Shown in pieces: positions 1 through 12,327 of a DNA stretch of 64,000 nt (position 1 is the first letter of the stretch; each line of letters starts with the position of its first letter). Origin of the DNA: Panorpa germanica (taxonomy: Eukaryota > Arthropoda > Insecta > Mecoptera > Panorpidae); contig OY783220.1 of the NCBI GenBank assembly GCA_963678705.1, forward strand, positions 8,267,001 to 8,331,000. Direction: 5' to 3'. Under the pieces are notes generated by a model. It ran no database searches, was not told the DNA's origin, and saw nothing but the letters and a program-made list of their open reading frames with translations. A program made the translations under genes and the position numbers.

Positions 1-59
1 TTAAAATATTAAATAAAAATGTAAATTAAATATTAAAACAGTGAGTGGAAATGAGGCTT
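1..59 (+). repeat. Dispersed repeat fragment, matching 62046-62103
   Basis: The first 59 bases nearly match 62046-62103 in the same orientation, including the shared run ACAGTGAGTGG followed by AATGAGGCTTT. The two copies sit about 62 kb apart and diverge straight after this block, so this is the end of a dispersed element, not a tandem duplication of the locus. The family is not recognised. Confidence 0.6.
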
Positions 60-1140
60 TGGCGTGTGAAGTATTTACGTTAATATACTCCAGTGGATAG
101 TGTTGCTATATTTCTCAACAGTTTACATAACACATTACTCAATAGGTTCGTTGTATGACATATAAACAGCGCCACTATTTAAAAATCCATATTATTTTTG
201 AATAGTATCAACCTTCAATCGATATGTGTCAAAATTTCATGACATTCGGACCATTATTTTACGGGTTGTAGTGGTTTTAGTGACACTACTTTTTAATTAA
301 TAATTTTCTAACGGTATTTATTAACTGCTAATATTTGTTTATAGAAATTAAGAAATGATTCGCAAGTCAATTACAATTTTCATGAAGAAATTTAAGTAGT
401 ACAATCTGGAGTAAGTATTTTCTTGAAAAACGATTTAATCGATTAAATAAAGTAGTAGATCTCCTTAAATAAAGATTATAAATATATACATATCTCAAAT
501 CACATATTTACTAGAGGAATTGCCAAGATTATGCCCACACTGTATTATATTTTATATAACATATATTGTTGCATATATTATTTGCAAGTATGACTCGACT
601 TTTGCTAAATGTTGAACTCTACAAGTTGGCAGCGATAACAGTTTAAAATCTGTTAAAATAGACGTTTATTAAGTTGTTGATTCAAATCTATTCAATTTAA
701 AAAACAGTTCCCATTTCTCCTAGTTTATAACCCTTCATTTCTGATTCTAAAATGTTTACTGGGTCGTATATATTTTTTAAATGAAGAACTCTAATTTTTG
801 ATATGAACAAAAATTAAGATAATAATTTCGGTTTTGAATTTCTGTTTCCACAATGTCACTCATAACTTCCCGCGGGGTATAGTGTAAGTTGTACGGACAT
901 GAGCAGATGGCAACTCTAATTAAAAGTGATATTTTATTAAAATATCTATGAATATCTTAACTTGAACGAGCGGCCGTCACTTGCGCTCAAATGACTACCA
1001 ATCATAATTCATATAAATATATTAAAACTTAATTATATTTGTCAGAAGTTGAAAGTTTGCTGTGTTAATAGCACGAAATGAATCGTTGCATAATTACATA
1101 TGTTTAGTAATTTGAATTAAGATGTAACACAGGTTATATA
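60..1140. other. AT-rich stretch, no gene seen
   Basis: No reading frame with coding character or convincing splice pair was found. A slightly GC-richer patch at about 860-1000 could belong to a promoter or an old repeat, but nothing in it is recognisable. Confidence 0.4.
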
Positions 1141-1577
1141 CAGAGGCGGTCTTAGGGGGTGGCAAGCAGGGCAAGCGCCCGAGGCCTCGCATTCTCGCGC
1201 AACAACCCAAGTAGAAAAATTCATTACTATATATCTATTTGAATCTCGCGCCTCGCTCTTTAGAAATCCCATTTGAATCACAATTATCATCAAAAATACT
1301 TACTCACAATTTACATTAATTAAATGCTTACAATGTATATTGCAGGTAATAGAATATGCCCTCTATATAATCCAATGATTGCTTTTTGTTCAAGGGTCAT
1401 GAGGAGCGCAAAAAATATACATATATTAATTAGCGATATAATTAAAATAGAAAATGTTATTTTTTTCGCGGCGAAAATATTATTTCTTTTTGCGGCGAAA
1501 GTATTATTTGTTTTCGCGGCTGAAATATTATTATTTTTGCGGCGGAAATGAACTCGCAATGGCTAAGTCTGCCCCTG
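1141..1577 (+). mobile_element. hAT-like non-autonomous element, imperfect terminal repeats
   Basis: The left end CAGAGGCGGTCTTAG and the reverse complement of the right end, CAGGGGCAGACTTAG, match at 12 of 15 positions. The CAG-G start is typical of hAT termini. A convincing 8-base target duplication is not visible (flanks GTTATATA and ATACTATG). There is no transposase. The interior holds a short tandem repeat rich in GCGGC. Parts of the element recur inverted at 54536-54936. Confidence 0.5.
1459..1550 (+). repeat. Tandem repeat, about 25-31 base unit, four degenerate copies
   Basis: The motif TTTCGCGGCGAAAATATTAT recurs four times with substitutions and small length changes. Both strands stay open across it, which explains the short spurious frames here. 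The units lie inside the hAT-like element at 1141-1577. Confidence 0.65.
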
Positions 1578-1963
1578 ATACTATGTATATGCTATTGTGA
1601 TATAAAACCTACACTGTATGTCATATGTATGTGCAAATGCAAAGGTAAGTGCATATTTAAACATTGTTGCATATACGTAGCATGTACTGTCATGTTTATT
1701 CATTTCATGTATAGATTATGCAGCATATATGGAGAATATACAGAGAAGGGGATTAAATGTAGCAGCTGATGTTTTTATCCTGTAAATAATACCTGCGAGT
1801 ATGTAGAAGAATGTGATTTCTTTTTATTGTAACACTGCGATTTTAACTACTTAATAGTAGTTGTATTTTGTAGATTTGTTTTTTTTACTCGTATATTTGT
1901 TATTTATTACCAGTCATTGAATAAAAGAATAGAATTTTGGAATGTAAAGTGAAATCAACTTAC

Positions 1964-2209
1964 AAGATTAATCGTGACAATCAGATCATGTTGCTGATGC
2001 TTTTTTTTGTGCTTTCTTCCTGTTTTGGTTGCAGCTGCAGCTTTTGGAGGAGCTGTTTTCACCTGTCCTTTCTGCGCCGACGGTTTGGCTGGTGTTCCTT
2101 TGCCTCCAGATCCCGCTGTTTTGTTATTTTGAAGAGCACCTTTTTGACATGTTGAGGAGGTTCCTTTTTGGTTCACATGTCCACTTCCATCCGCCGGCTT
2201 ATTTCTTGC
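1964..2209 (-). CDS. Exon 2 of the Lys-rich protein gene
   Basis: This exon has 82 codons with no stop. The acceptor CAG lies just right of 2209 and the donor GTAAGT just left of 1964. It is GC-richer than its flanks and codes for Lys/Gly/Ala/Pro-rich sequence. The other five frames over the same bases give no sensible product. Confidence 0.6.
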
Positions 2210-5200
2210 CTGCACAAAATATAAGAAACACTATTTAGAACGATTTGATCTAGAAATTAAACTGTCGCGATGTAGACGTGACTTTAGATGAAGTTGTTTG
2301 GTGCAATTATAATTTTAGGGAATATTTAGACAATTGCAAAATAAGTATAAGTTAATCCGTTAGTGCAGTTTTCTAATTCGAAGTTAACTAAGGTTTGGTT
2401 GACACTTTTTGCTTCTCAGCTGTCCTATTTGTTCAAAACGAACATAACTGTAGCTTATCCAAGCAGAATACCTCGGTTACATTTTACGTTATTTAACTGT
2501 AAGAAATTTTAAACAAGAATTGTCATTTTAAACCAACATTAAACGAAATATTTATGTGAAAAGTGGTGATGTTTATATTTTAATCTAAAGTACAAACTCT
2601 GAGGTTAGTAATGAAACACAATATCTCTTGTTGAAACACCTTATAGAATTGAAAAACTCATTTTTAGGTTAAACTTCAGTTATGGCACAACTAAAGTTTA
2701 ACTGACTATTGCACAATCCTTTCTTAATATGTTTTAAGTCTCTTGTGGTTTGTTTCACAGTCTTGTTAATGTCTGTAAGAGTTTAATGTCTTCTACAAGT
2801 AAGAATGTATGGTTCTATCTGGAGTTGAGACGATTATCGGGTCCCCACATGGAAGGTCTTACCTTTGTCATGTTCACATACAGTGTGATACACACATACC
2901 ATATATAGAAATAGATAAACACATATGAGCACATATACAAGAAACGTATGTGTAGACATTTTATTTGGTGTACTGGTATATTTCGGTAAATGTATCGCCT
3001 CAACTAATAAAATATCACTGTGTTTAGACCTTAAAGTGAGAGAACTGATCTAGTGAACTAGAGAGTACTTCTAGATCTAGAATAGATACTTCTTGCTCAT
3101 ATAATTAGGAAGTTCCAAGGGAGGATACTGATTGAACTACTAAAAAATCAAATACTAGAGAACCACAAACGCAGAATTTCTTTCCAAATGGTGAGAACGG
3201 ATGGTAACCATATAAAACAACAACCCATATAGAAAATTGTCTTGGAGTGCAGGTTTGAAACTTGAAAGTAGCGTTATTTACGCTTCGTATACAAGCTTAC
3301 TGCAAGGTTGCTACTGGAATAATATATACAACACAACTCTAAACGAATAATTAAGCATTAAAATTCTAGTAGCTTATTTTCGTATGCTCATTTTATAAGC
3401 GTAGCGCAAACTTGCTGAAGAATTAAATACCAATTGGTACTAGCTAATCCTGCAAGGTTATTCAGCTTGGTTACATTTAATTTTGCGCCAACTTAAATTA
3501 ATTAGCTTAACACTAGCTAATGCCTTGCAAAGATAGCTTTATATAATCTAATTTCAAGATTGCTTCAGTTGATAGTTTTTCTCTATTTCCTAACACTAGA
3601 ACATATCCTCTTGAAGTCAGGTTTGTAACCGTTTAGACATGGAATTAGCTTTAAATCGAGTACACTTAATCTTGGGAACCCTGTAGGTCTATCCTTAAAT
3701 AAATAATTATCCAATTAGCTTAACCAACAATATAATAGAAAGTGTTTGTCGTGCCAACATGATACATATTTTATTAGGGATAATCATACTAATAACACGG
3801 CAGGATAAAAGATAAGGATTATAATACGTATCAAACCAAATTAAATATTTATGCCTTATGAATTTAAGGGGCTTACAGAAACCTAATATTTATGGCGTTC
3901 AAATCTGCAGCTGTAATAACTAAAGCGAAATTTATATGACATATTCGTAGTTTACTAAATATAAAACGTTTTATTTAAAGTAATACTATTTACGTAACGT
4001 TACGTTTTATTGAAAGTAATATAAGAGTAGAGACGCAGTGCAGGTTCTTACCTCACTTTCTGATAGCAGTGTGAAATTAGATACAATCAAAGAGTTTAAC
4101 GAGTAGATAACTATTATATGTGTTTATATACATCACGATCGTATAAATGCGATATCTAAGTCACCCATTAACATATTTCAATTATTTTTACGGTAAATGA
4201 AAGCTGATTAAATTATGCAAAATTTATAAATAATACCATTTTGTAAAAAAACTATTTATTTAAAAGTTACAAGCAGTTTTATAAAAATGTTTTTTTTCTT
4301 CTATCATCATATTTCCGTTTACTGTTGTCCGGGACTGTATCTTAATTAAAAATGACGTTTTAGGTAATTTTAATTTCTTCATTAAACCATAACAGCAAAT
4401 TATGAATTTAAAAATGAATCGTTATTAAGCTCTGGTCTCATTTTCATTTGGAAAATTAAAAAATAAATTTTAGTTGATTCTTTATTCATGCCTTTGCCGT
4501 GTACACATATATTAAATTATTCATGAACAAAATACGAACCCGGTTGAGTTTCACTTAGGGGACATTGTCCGTAACTCGGTCCTCTGTACACTCAGCGATT
4601 ACCAAGTGTCCCGATTATATATATTATTCTCTATTACAGTTGTAAAACAAATGTTACAGTCATTAGTGAAGCTATTATCTAAAAAAATACTTTGTTTAAA
4701 TATCATATACTTACAAAGCGTACGTACTCAGTGACAATCGCTTCTATGAGTAGATTGCTTTGTTGAATATGAAAATAGGACGTTAAGGAGGGTGCAACCC
4801 CCCTCCCCCTCTGAGAAACTAAAAGAGGAGTTCACTTTTATGATTGTTTGTCATGACAGCGAGAATGTACTACGTAGTTTATCACATTTGTTTTGTAAAG
4901 GTGTAAGTGTATTTTGTATGCATAATCATAAACTGTAATGCAGTTTTAGACAGCTAGCTTGTCACAAGCTAATTCCGAGATTTATTTACTACATTTTATA
5001 TAGAAATTGTCTTGCAGAGCAAGTTTTACGCTTGCAAACTAACTACAAACTAATTACAAGGTTTTGATTCCGTTACATTTTCTACCTCGGAAATAGGGCA
5101 ATATTTTTATGGTAATTAGATAGGTCTATCGAATTTGTAGGTGCTAGGTAGTACAGTTTCACACTTTCTAGCTTGGTACAAGCTAATTTCAAGGTTCATT

Positions 5201-7151
5201 TTCTTCTTTTTATAAAGAAATTGAGCATATTAGCATAATACAAACTAATAAATGTTTGGGTTATGTTTTCTATTGTGGAAATAGGGCAATATTTTTTATT
5301 TATTTGTATACGGGAGTAATAAAATAATTGCTTTTTATTTTGACGATTCATTATGCAGTGGCGTATCAACATACAGGCACTGTTGGCATTTAAATCCCAG
5401 AAATTGGATTTGATAAAATAACATAAAAATAGCAGTAAAAAATAAATAGCCAGACTTCGGCTAAGACATGTATGGCTCAAAATTTTCTAAATGGTGTCAA
5501 CTTTCATCCCCTTAAGGCTTTGCACCTTGCTACCAAACACCCTGTATAATTTTTAAAGTTCTGGGAATTATTTGTTACTTCATTATTGATCAAAATTCTA
5601 CTTTTCTTTAGATAGTTGTTCAGCTGTAAGTGTCATCGGAAGAAAGTTATAAATATTTGTTCTATGTTACTATATTATAAATAATATTAAATATATGTAT
5701 TTATAATTGTTGCGGTTGTGCAGTATGTGTGCAATTTTCCATTAAGGGCTCCAAGTGGTTGATCCGCTACTACTCATATCACTACACAGCATTGATTTAG
5801 CGGATTATATTGTAGTGCATTAATTAATTACTTTAGAATTTTATATGGAAGGCGTTATAGGATTTGTATATTGAAAATGCTGGCACCATCCCAAATTTCA
5901 ATCCTACATGCCCAATGAGCTTAAAATCACAAACTACTTGTTGTATGTAGATGACTAGACTTTCCAGCCAAGAATCAACTGGAACTTTTATTCAATAAGA
6001 GTTAAATTTCAAATCAGTTAAAAAATATGGAAATTATATGGTGCATGGTATGTTAAGGAGGTACAGGACGTACCGTCAATGTAAAAAGTTTATCTCTCGG
6101 TAATACGAAATGCAAAATACGAAGTACATGAGGGACGAGCAAATATTGGGACTGTACCTTTGAAAAGGAATTTTTCAATTCCCTATTAAACTGCTATTTG
6201 CTTGTTAAAACGATTTGTTTATGCATATAATAGTTTAATAAATTAAAAATTACCTATTATTAATATCAAATTTATATTAATTCAATTTAAATTAAAATCA
6301 AATATTTTGAAAAAGGAATAATAAATTTGGCAATGCTGTAAATTTACGTGTGTTGACGCATGCGAGATTTGGTTCTTTGACAAATAAATTGCTATATTTT
6401 ATATAACATTTATTCAGATTTTGAAGTTCCCGCTCAAATTGGCATTTGCAACGTTGCCGGCTTATAACCTACATTTACTGTTTCTTACTCGTTTTATTTA
6501 AATATTTTCGTAAATAGGTATCCTTTTGATAATTTTCTTTTTGCAATAATTACAGAAAAGATTATTTTATATACACCTAGTTTTTGAAAGCCGTGTCACC
6601 AGTTTTTTATAGTTAAAAGTTATATTATGTGGTGAAATTGAGCTAAAAATTATGATTTGTATGGAAAATGACTATTTTTAATCATGTATAAAAAGAAAAC
6701 TATGAACCCTAGGTCTCTAAAATTTTGAGACAGCATGAATTTTTACTATTTGTATCGACTCTCCTAATTTCACGACGTTTTCATCATTTACGTTTACGTC
6801 CAGTACCTCCTTAACATAAGAAAAATTTTAATTAAGAAATAATAGTACAAGACCCGACTAGAAATTGTACTCAGGATACATTGTGGTCCTGACAGGGCAT
6901 GCACTGTTAACCCTTGCCTTATTAAGTGTATTAAATTACGTCCTATTTTATATGAATCACATCACACTGTCCTCAACGCAATTTCCTAAGCGCGCAACTG
7001 ATTACATTAAAAAATGAAAATAAATTTTCTGCTAGGACTAATTAGAGGTTTGCACATATTTTACCTTGCTTCTCGTCCTGGGAGTGAAGTCCTCCTTCGA
7101 TGCTTTCCGTCGCTTGTCCTTAAGGATCATTCTAGCCGCCGCGAACGCCAT
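1964..7151 (-). CDS. Two-exon (partial) gene for a small basic Lys-rich protein, unidentified
   Basis: Exon 1 (7065-7151) starts with ATG at 7151 and encodes 29 residues beginning MAFAAARMILKDKRRKASKE; it ends in phase 0 at a donor reading AAG|GTAAAA. Exon 2 (1964-2209) follows an acceptor TTTTGTGCAG, is open for 82 codons in phase 0, and ends at CTT|GTAAGT. Joined, they give 111 residues rich in Lys, Gly, Ala, Pro and Gln, with a basic run RKHKKKHQQH near the end. Such composition is common in disordered nuclear or RNA-binding proteins, but I recognise no domain. If the last donor is not used, the frame reads two more codons and stops at TGA, giving a 113-residue protein. If it is used, the gene continues left of the exon, perhaps outside the window. 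The 4.86-kb intron carries repeat fragments. The matching phases and strong sites support a real gene; its function is unknown. Confidence 0.6.
3225..3560. repeat. Family D repeat (GCAAGGT / GCAAGTTT-rich), degraded
   Basis: The block begins near TATAGAAAATTGTCTTGGAG and contains repeated tracts of the type acaagcttactgcaaggtt. Related text occurs at 4975-5230, 11049-11216 and 48712-48810. The 11049-11216 copy shows that this is a small inverted-repeat element. Confidence 0.4.
4975..5230. repeat. Family D repeat, degraded
   Basis: It shares TATAGAAATTGTCTTGCAGAG and the phrase TTTTCTACCTCGGAAATAGG-type ends with the other family D copies. A second, partial copy of the same ending (GTGGAAATAGGGCAATATTT) follows at about 5275. 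Confidence 0.4.
7065..7151 (-). CDS. Exon 1 (start codon) of the Lys-rich protein gene
   Basis: ATG lies at 7151-7149 in the context AAGATAACATGG, favourable for insect initiation. There are 29 codons, then donor GTAAAATATG. The upstream flank is very AT-rich and no TATA-Inr pair stands out. Confidence 0.6.
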
Positions 7152-8552
7152 GTTATCTTAATTTTTATTAATTGAGAATCGAGAATAGACGAGAATAGTC
7201 TATATTCGAATAAATATATATATTAAAATATGTTTTATTAAGTATTACGTTAACACTTATCTAAAATCACTTTTATTTAATTATTTTATTTATTTTTTGT
7301 TTCATTATATCACTTTTATGTAAATTGATTTGTGGTGGTACATTTTTTTAATTAGTAACACAGAATTTATGTAATTAGTTTCATTCATTAGTGGTTGTAA
7401 CAGCTACTGAAATTGTGCAGACCATAGTTATATTTTCTGGGTTTTGTTCTTAATAGATTAAATTAATTATGTACGTACATAATCATAAACTTACTAGGCA
7501 GCGGTGTATTTCACATATAATGAGGCCACAACACCACAAAAACTGCCAACAAAGTAGGACGTCGTCAGTGATAGGACACAGCATTGAAAATAGGACAATA
7601 AAAAATAAATAAAAATCCACCGCAACTTCCACAAAAATTTTGTAAAGGTTCTATTGATAAAAATATCGTCCACAACTTTAATCAAAAACTTTTTGTTATA
7701 ACTTTTACAATAAAAAAGTTAGAAACAAAAATATCTGCACAGCATTGTAACACAGCGTGTACATTCATATTTAATATTTATTTTGCGTGTAACTTTTTTG
7801 TTATAAAAGTTGCAACAAAAAGTTGCTAAATTAAAGTTGGAAATTTTTGAATAGAAGGGCCTGCATACTGTTTAATTCCTCTCTGTCTATAAATTTGCGT
7901 CATTATAATTTATAACTAGCAAAGTTTCTTCATAAATATTTAAAGCTATTTAAGATAATATAGTGAAAATCGATATCCAAGTTATTCAGGTTGCATTGCT
8001 TAAGACTAAGGCGCAATAAAGAACATTGTTCACATTCTCGTATTTTAGCAAATTCCTAAGAGAATGGTGTGGCACTCCCATTAATAATATTAAATTACAA
8101 CTTACGAAATCCGTTTTTAAATGATTATATTAAAATGATAAATGTTTTACACCAAGGTGACCTTTAAAAAGAATTTTTTTTTTAAATTTATAAAAAGACG
8201 AGTATAATAGAATATCTGATTGGGGGGAGAGAGGAAAAGTAATAATGCAACTGTCTGTAAAAAATTGTATTCCAGATAAGCAAAGTATTCAATAGATATT
8301 ATAATTGATTATTTATAATTATATTACAAATTATCAAAGACACATGGAGATAAAATTTCAATGCAGTAATTAAAATATTTGTCTGAGTCAAAGAAAAAAA
8401 CAGATTATAAAAATTATAAAATATAACAAAGTAGAAAATAAGATTAAAAAAATATTATATTATACCTATAATTTCAGATTCAGATTGTTTGTATACTTAC
8501 ATGCATTTGCAACAAATTTATACGTAGTTAAAATATAATGTTCCAATTAACC
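7152..8552. other. AT-rich intergenic stretch
   Basis: Apart from the SINE at 7430-7614 I see no gene. At 7690-7830 there are imperfect inverted copies of a TTTTTGTTATAACTTTTACA-like motif, probably part of an old repeat. Confidence 0.35.
7430..7614 (+). mobile_element. tRNA-derived SINE, 3' body
   Basis: The signature of the SINE family seen about nine times here is a block reading CACAAAAACTGCCAACAAAG, then GTAGGA, a GTCAGTGATAGGAC stretch, and a tail with TAAATAAA. The 5' tRNA-like part is degraded beyond recognition. Confidence 0.55.
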
Positions 8553-9150
8553 AGTGGCGTAGCTACCGCCATATCAGTCGTATCAATGATACGGGGCCCC
8601 GGGATATAGGGGCCCCAAATGTGTGTAAGCAAATATTCGTTTTCTTTCTTCACTATTTGAAATCATTAATCTTGTTTTTAAAGCATTACAGCATGAAATT
8701 AATGACTTACAGAAAGCTAGCATTTTACTAAGTTTGAAATAAGAAATCAAAATTCATTCCATGGTTTGCATAAAGGAGTCCAGAGATCTAGCAAAAGAGA
8801 GGAGAGTAACAACTGTTTGCAAAAATATAAGAAAGAAGTTAACGAAGCATTTTTTTGATGTGCCAAATACAGTAAAGAAATGTCAGTTGATCTTTATGAA
8901 CAATTCATTGCTTTGAAATAACATGCTTAAAATCTGAAATTCAGAAAATTCATTCCATTAAGGAACTCATGGAATTATTGCTGATAAAATTCAATAGCCT
9001 TGCTTTCTAATCTTGAACTTTCCGGTTACAAGTGCAACAGTTATATTCAAAACTTGAACAATAAGCTTATACAAATATTAATATATTCCTTCAAATACAA
9101 ATATAAGTAATTTTGAATTTTCTGATCTCTATATTTTCCTCTTAGTTCTT
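8553..9150 (+). mobile_element. Decayed hAT-like DNA transposon fragment
   Basis: The stretch opens with CAGTGGCGTAGCTACCGCC, a common hAT terminal sequence, followed by a GGGGCCCC-containing subterminal region. Downstream, short frame-shifted stretches (about 8780-8930) resemble the middle of a hAT/ZMYM-type transposase, with Lys-rich text and several frameshifts and stops. No matching right terminus was found, so the right limit is arbitrary. Confidence 0.4.
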
Positions 9151-9152
9151 TT

Positions 9153-9551
9153 ATGCCTAAGTCTATAATTTTGTTACTATGGAATACCAGCTATCGATAT
9201 TGTTTTATAAACAATGTGTTTTATTTATTATTAAAAAATGATTCTCATTTCCACTGTGCAATTCATGTGAAAACTCATCAAGAAGATTTTCAGCCGCCAT
9301 ACAAAATGAAACATGGAGTGACAGCAATTCATGTTGACATGCATTCAACTAGAGCAGTACAATAGACACATGTAGGAGTCTGTACTGATATGCTGGTACA
9401 GCACAATGGAAGACAGTTTATTATTAGCTTGAACACGCCACCCATCTACGGAGAAGAAGCCCCAGAAAAACTAGTGGGTCTAGTCAAAACAGTGCTCTCC
9501 AAAATGGGGAACACGCGTTCTATGGGTGTAAATGTGCCGAAAAAAGAATAA
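9153..9551 (+). pseudogene. Unidentified coding remnant with one premature stop
   Basis: A single frame runs 133 codons from 9153 to TAA at 9549-9551, broken only by TAG at 9363-9365, where CAG (Gln) would restore it by one base. The second half has ordinary protein-like composition, with text such as GRQFIISLNTPPIYGEEAPE and KLVGLVKTVLSKMGN. Two AATAAA signals follow at 9547 and about 9612. This fits the 3' part of a retrocopied mRNA or of an old transposon gene. I do not recognise the family and no domain can be named. Confidence 0.35.
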
Positions 9552-9619
9552 ACACAAGTTTAGCTTAAAATTGTTGTTGAGATAACTTTTAGGTTATGTT
9601 ATTATTGGACAATAAATAT

Positions 9620-11048
9620 AGGAGGTGTCTAAATCATTCGACCCTATTAGAGACCAAAATAAGGCAGGTTAGCAACCGAAGAATAAAAATAATTCTTCGT
9701 CTTTTCGTATCGTAGTAATGTCGAATAGCCTGATTACAATTTGAGTAAGATTTTTCGAAGCACGTTCTAAGCCACAGGTAGAAAATATATTTGAGTACGT
9801 TCAGGAAAAGAAATTTCGTATTTTAAAGTTTAAGTTTATGGGATGAGGTAATGCATTTTCCTTCTGAAACTTTTTCATCCAAAATGCCTTCGAAACGGAT
9901 ACTCTTTTGTTGTTGTCGTCCATAAGTCACCCTATATCGCCCAAATGTCCATTCCTATACTAGGTCGAGTTCTACAATTATGAAAGAACGATTCTTTTGG
10001 CACCGCATAGTCAGAATTTCCAGCAAAACGATGAATATCTGACGAAGTCCCCAAAGTAATGAAGTAGGTTGTAAAATCTAAGAGAAAACTAGGTCTTCAC
10101 CTAAGAAAATCGATAGTAGAAGGGCACAATTACCTACTGGTAGATTCCATCATGGTTCAATCTTTCGTAGCATGAAATTATTTCAAAATTATATTCTGTT
10201 AACATCAAATATTGATTCGCATTTAATGAATCAAGTATATCTGCGATTGTTTGCAATGTCCTTGGTTGTTCTTGTGCGACAGTCAGGAAGACGGATGATA
10301 AGCGAAGATACGACAACAACTACTCCTTCATATCACCTGACAATTGATAAGGTATCACCTGTTAAAATCTCTACTGAATGTCATAAGATGTTTCGCAAAA
10401 CAAAGGGAAGAGGTGCGGTTCCAACACGAGTTGCTAAGACTGCGGAGATGTCGAATCAGAGATAGAAACAATAAAACGAGCGAGTCCAAAAAACTGACAT
10501 AAACACCATGATGAATTACCAGATAATCTATTTACCAGATCTGATTCATAGACTTTGATATTGTTGTTTATCGATTTATTTTTTGAAACGTGTTGCTATA
10601 ATCACTTGCAGGATCGCATTGACCCTTTCATTATCGATTCATTTTTTATTCTTCTTTTTAGTTTCACTTTTACAACGAACTTGGCTCATATTCGCCGAGT
10701 TCTTTTATATTTTGTTGATCAGGTTTGCTTGGTTTATCTCTTGTATTTTTCCTTGCATGGTTTTATACATTTCGCAAGATAACAGTAGATGTTATAGAGT
10801 TATTTAACACTGACTGTTCAAATAAACTAATACGTAAAAATTAACTATTATTCTTTGTGAAAAACATTTAACAGATATTTTTCCTGCGAACTCTTTTTAT
10901 TATAATTAACACAACATGTGTAATGTTTGTTCAGTAGCTAAACACTTAAATATTTCTATTCCAGGCACTGATTTATGACTCAGGAGGGTCTGTCTCTGAT
11001 ACTTTATCCTGATTTCGACTCCATTGTGTCATATTGGAGTATAGACTT
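9620..11048. other. Intergenic stretch, no recognised gene
   Basis: A 97-codon open frame at 10172-10465 has no recognisable motif and no splice or promoter support. The sequence at 9640-10480 is slightly GC-richer than its surroundings and may be an old repeat, but no termini were found. Confidence 0.3.
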
Positions 11049-11216
11049 ACCCAGGTAGAAGTGTGACGCTAGAGTTTGCTTGTAGCACGCTAGCAAGTAG
11101 TATTTTGCACACTCCGTTGCAATTCCTAAGTTGGAGATAGAAAATTAACATTGAAATTATCTTGTAGTAAAGTAGCAAGTTTAAAACTGCACTGCAAAAC
11201 AATTTTCTACCTGAGC
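11049..11216. mobile_element. Family D MITE with short inverted ends
   Basis: The left end CCCAGGTAGAA and the right end TTCTACCTGAG are near inverted repeats about 168 bases apart. The interior shares the GCAAGT and TTGCAGTGC-type phrases with 3225-3560 and 4975-5230. It has no coding capacity. Confidence 0.45.
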
Positions 11217-12034
11217 ATTAAATGTAAAATAAATTGAATTGACAATAACTCAAAATCACACCTAAATACACAGCTGTTTGGTGTCAAGCATCAATGCTTT
11301 GTGTAGCTATTTTCTATTCTTAGCAGTTAGTCTCTCAAGTAGTCTTCAACCTACTTTGAACATCTTTTTGTTGCTTTTTTATTAGATACATTTTAGAAAT
11401 TAAAAATTAAATATCAAAATTGTTAATTGTTTCAATTTCTTTCATATTTGTCCCCTGAGACCTAATTTGAATCTGGCAACCCTGATCGCCAGTTGGAAGT
11501 TTTACGACAAGCTGCGCCAATATGATTTGAATATTTTTCATATTTTATAAATCCTTATTTTGAAATCTGTTCTACAGAAGACGATATTTATAAAACTATA
11601 TTCTGATATTTTAACTGGGCTAGTACATAAAATAAATACATTTTTTATTATTCTTTTTATTAATAAATTTTATTATATGTTTTTATTTAACGATGACCTA
11701 TTTGCGATGGATGCTAAGTCTGGGCGCACATTGTAGACAAGACTATCATTTTACATAGACTTATCTTTTATTTATTGTAGAAATATTGAGGTTCTATTTG
11801 AAATCACACTCACACTCTGAAATTTTAAATTGGACGATTGGAAAGTGCTACAAAGGGTTACGATAATTTGTCAGGTGTTCACGTTCCCACGTTTTAATAA
11901 TCAGTAATTAGTCGTATAGGATAAATTAGAACATCGTTAAGTAATAATAAATAAATGTTAATTGTACACGGGGCAGTAATTATGGACGGCACTAGCCCTT
12001 AGCTGATAAATATTATTATAATTGTTTTTTATGT
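11217..12034. other. AT-rich stretch, nothing recognised
   Basis: No reading frame, splice pair or clear repeat terminus was found between the family D MITE and the SINE at 12035. Confidence 0.35.
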
Positions 12035-12225
12035 AATTTATTTAACATCGGCCTATTTACCGATGCTGTGTCCTATCACCGATGTTCTCCTACTTAGTTT
12101 GGCAGTTTTTGTGGTGTCGGGGACTTACATATGTTACTACATCTTTGCCTGATAAGTTTATGATTATATATGTACATAATTAATTTAACTTGACAACAAC
12201 TAACCGAACCCGAAGACACAGCACA
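12035..12225 (-). mobile_element. tRNA-derived SINE, reversed
   Basis: Read on the minus strand it ends in the family tail: on plus, AATTTATTTAACATCGGCC, then ACCGATG, CTCCTACTTAGTTTGGCAGT and TTTTTGTGGTG. The TAATCATAAACTTATCAGGC-type segment follows at about 12150. Confidence 0.6.
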
Positions 12226-12327
12226 CCTAAGAAGAAGTAGAATTGTCACAGGGTGTAATAGAAATCGGAGCAAACGAATTCTACTTCTAATCGGTGACTA
12301 AAAAGCTTAAACGCTATTTATAGAAAT

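Larger units (their letters stand above)
2210..7064 (-). other. Large intron of the Lys-rich gene, repeat-bearing
   Basis: No further in-phase coding exon was found. It holds two copies of a Cys-free, noncoding repeat family (3225-3560 and 4975-5230, listed separately) and a hAT-like terminus CAGTGGCGTA at about 5355. The rest is unremarkable AT-rich sequence. Confidence 0.4.

Noticed and set aside
4040-4070. Good acceptor and donor spaced 8 bases apart on minus (AAAGTGAG)
   Set aside because: An 8-base exon would break the phase-0 joining of the Lys-rich gene exons on either side.
10172-10465. 97-codon plus frame
   Set aside because: No recognisable motif, no splice sites and ordinary composition for chance in this region.
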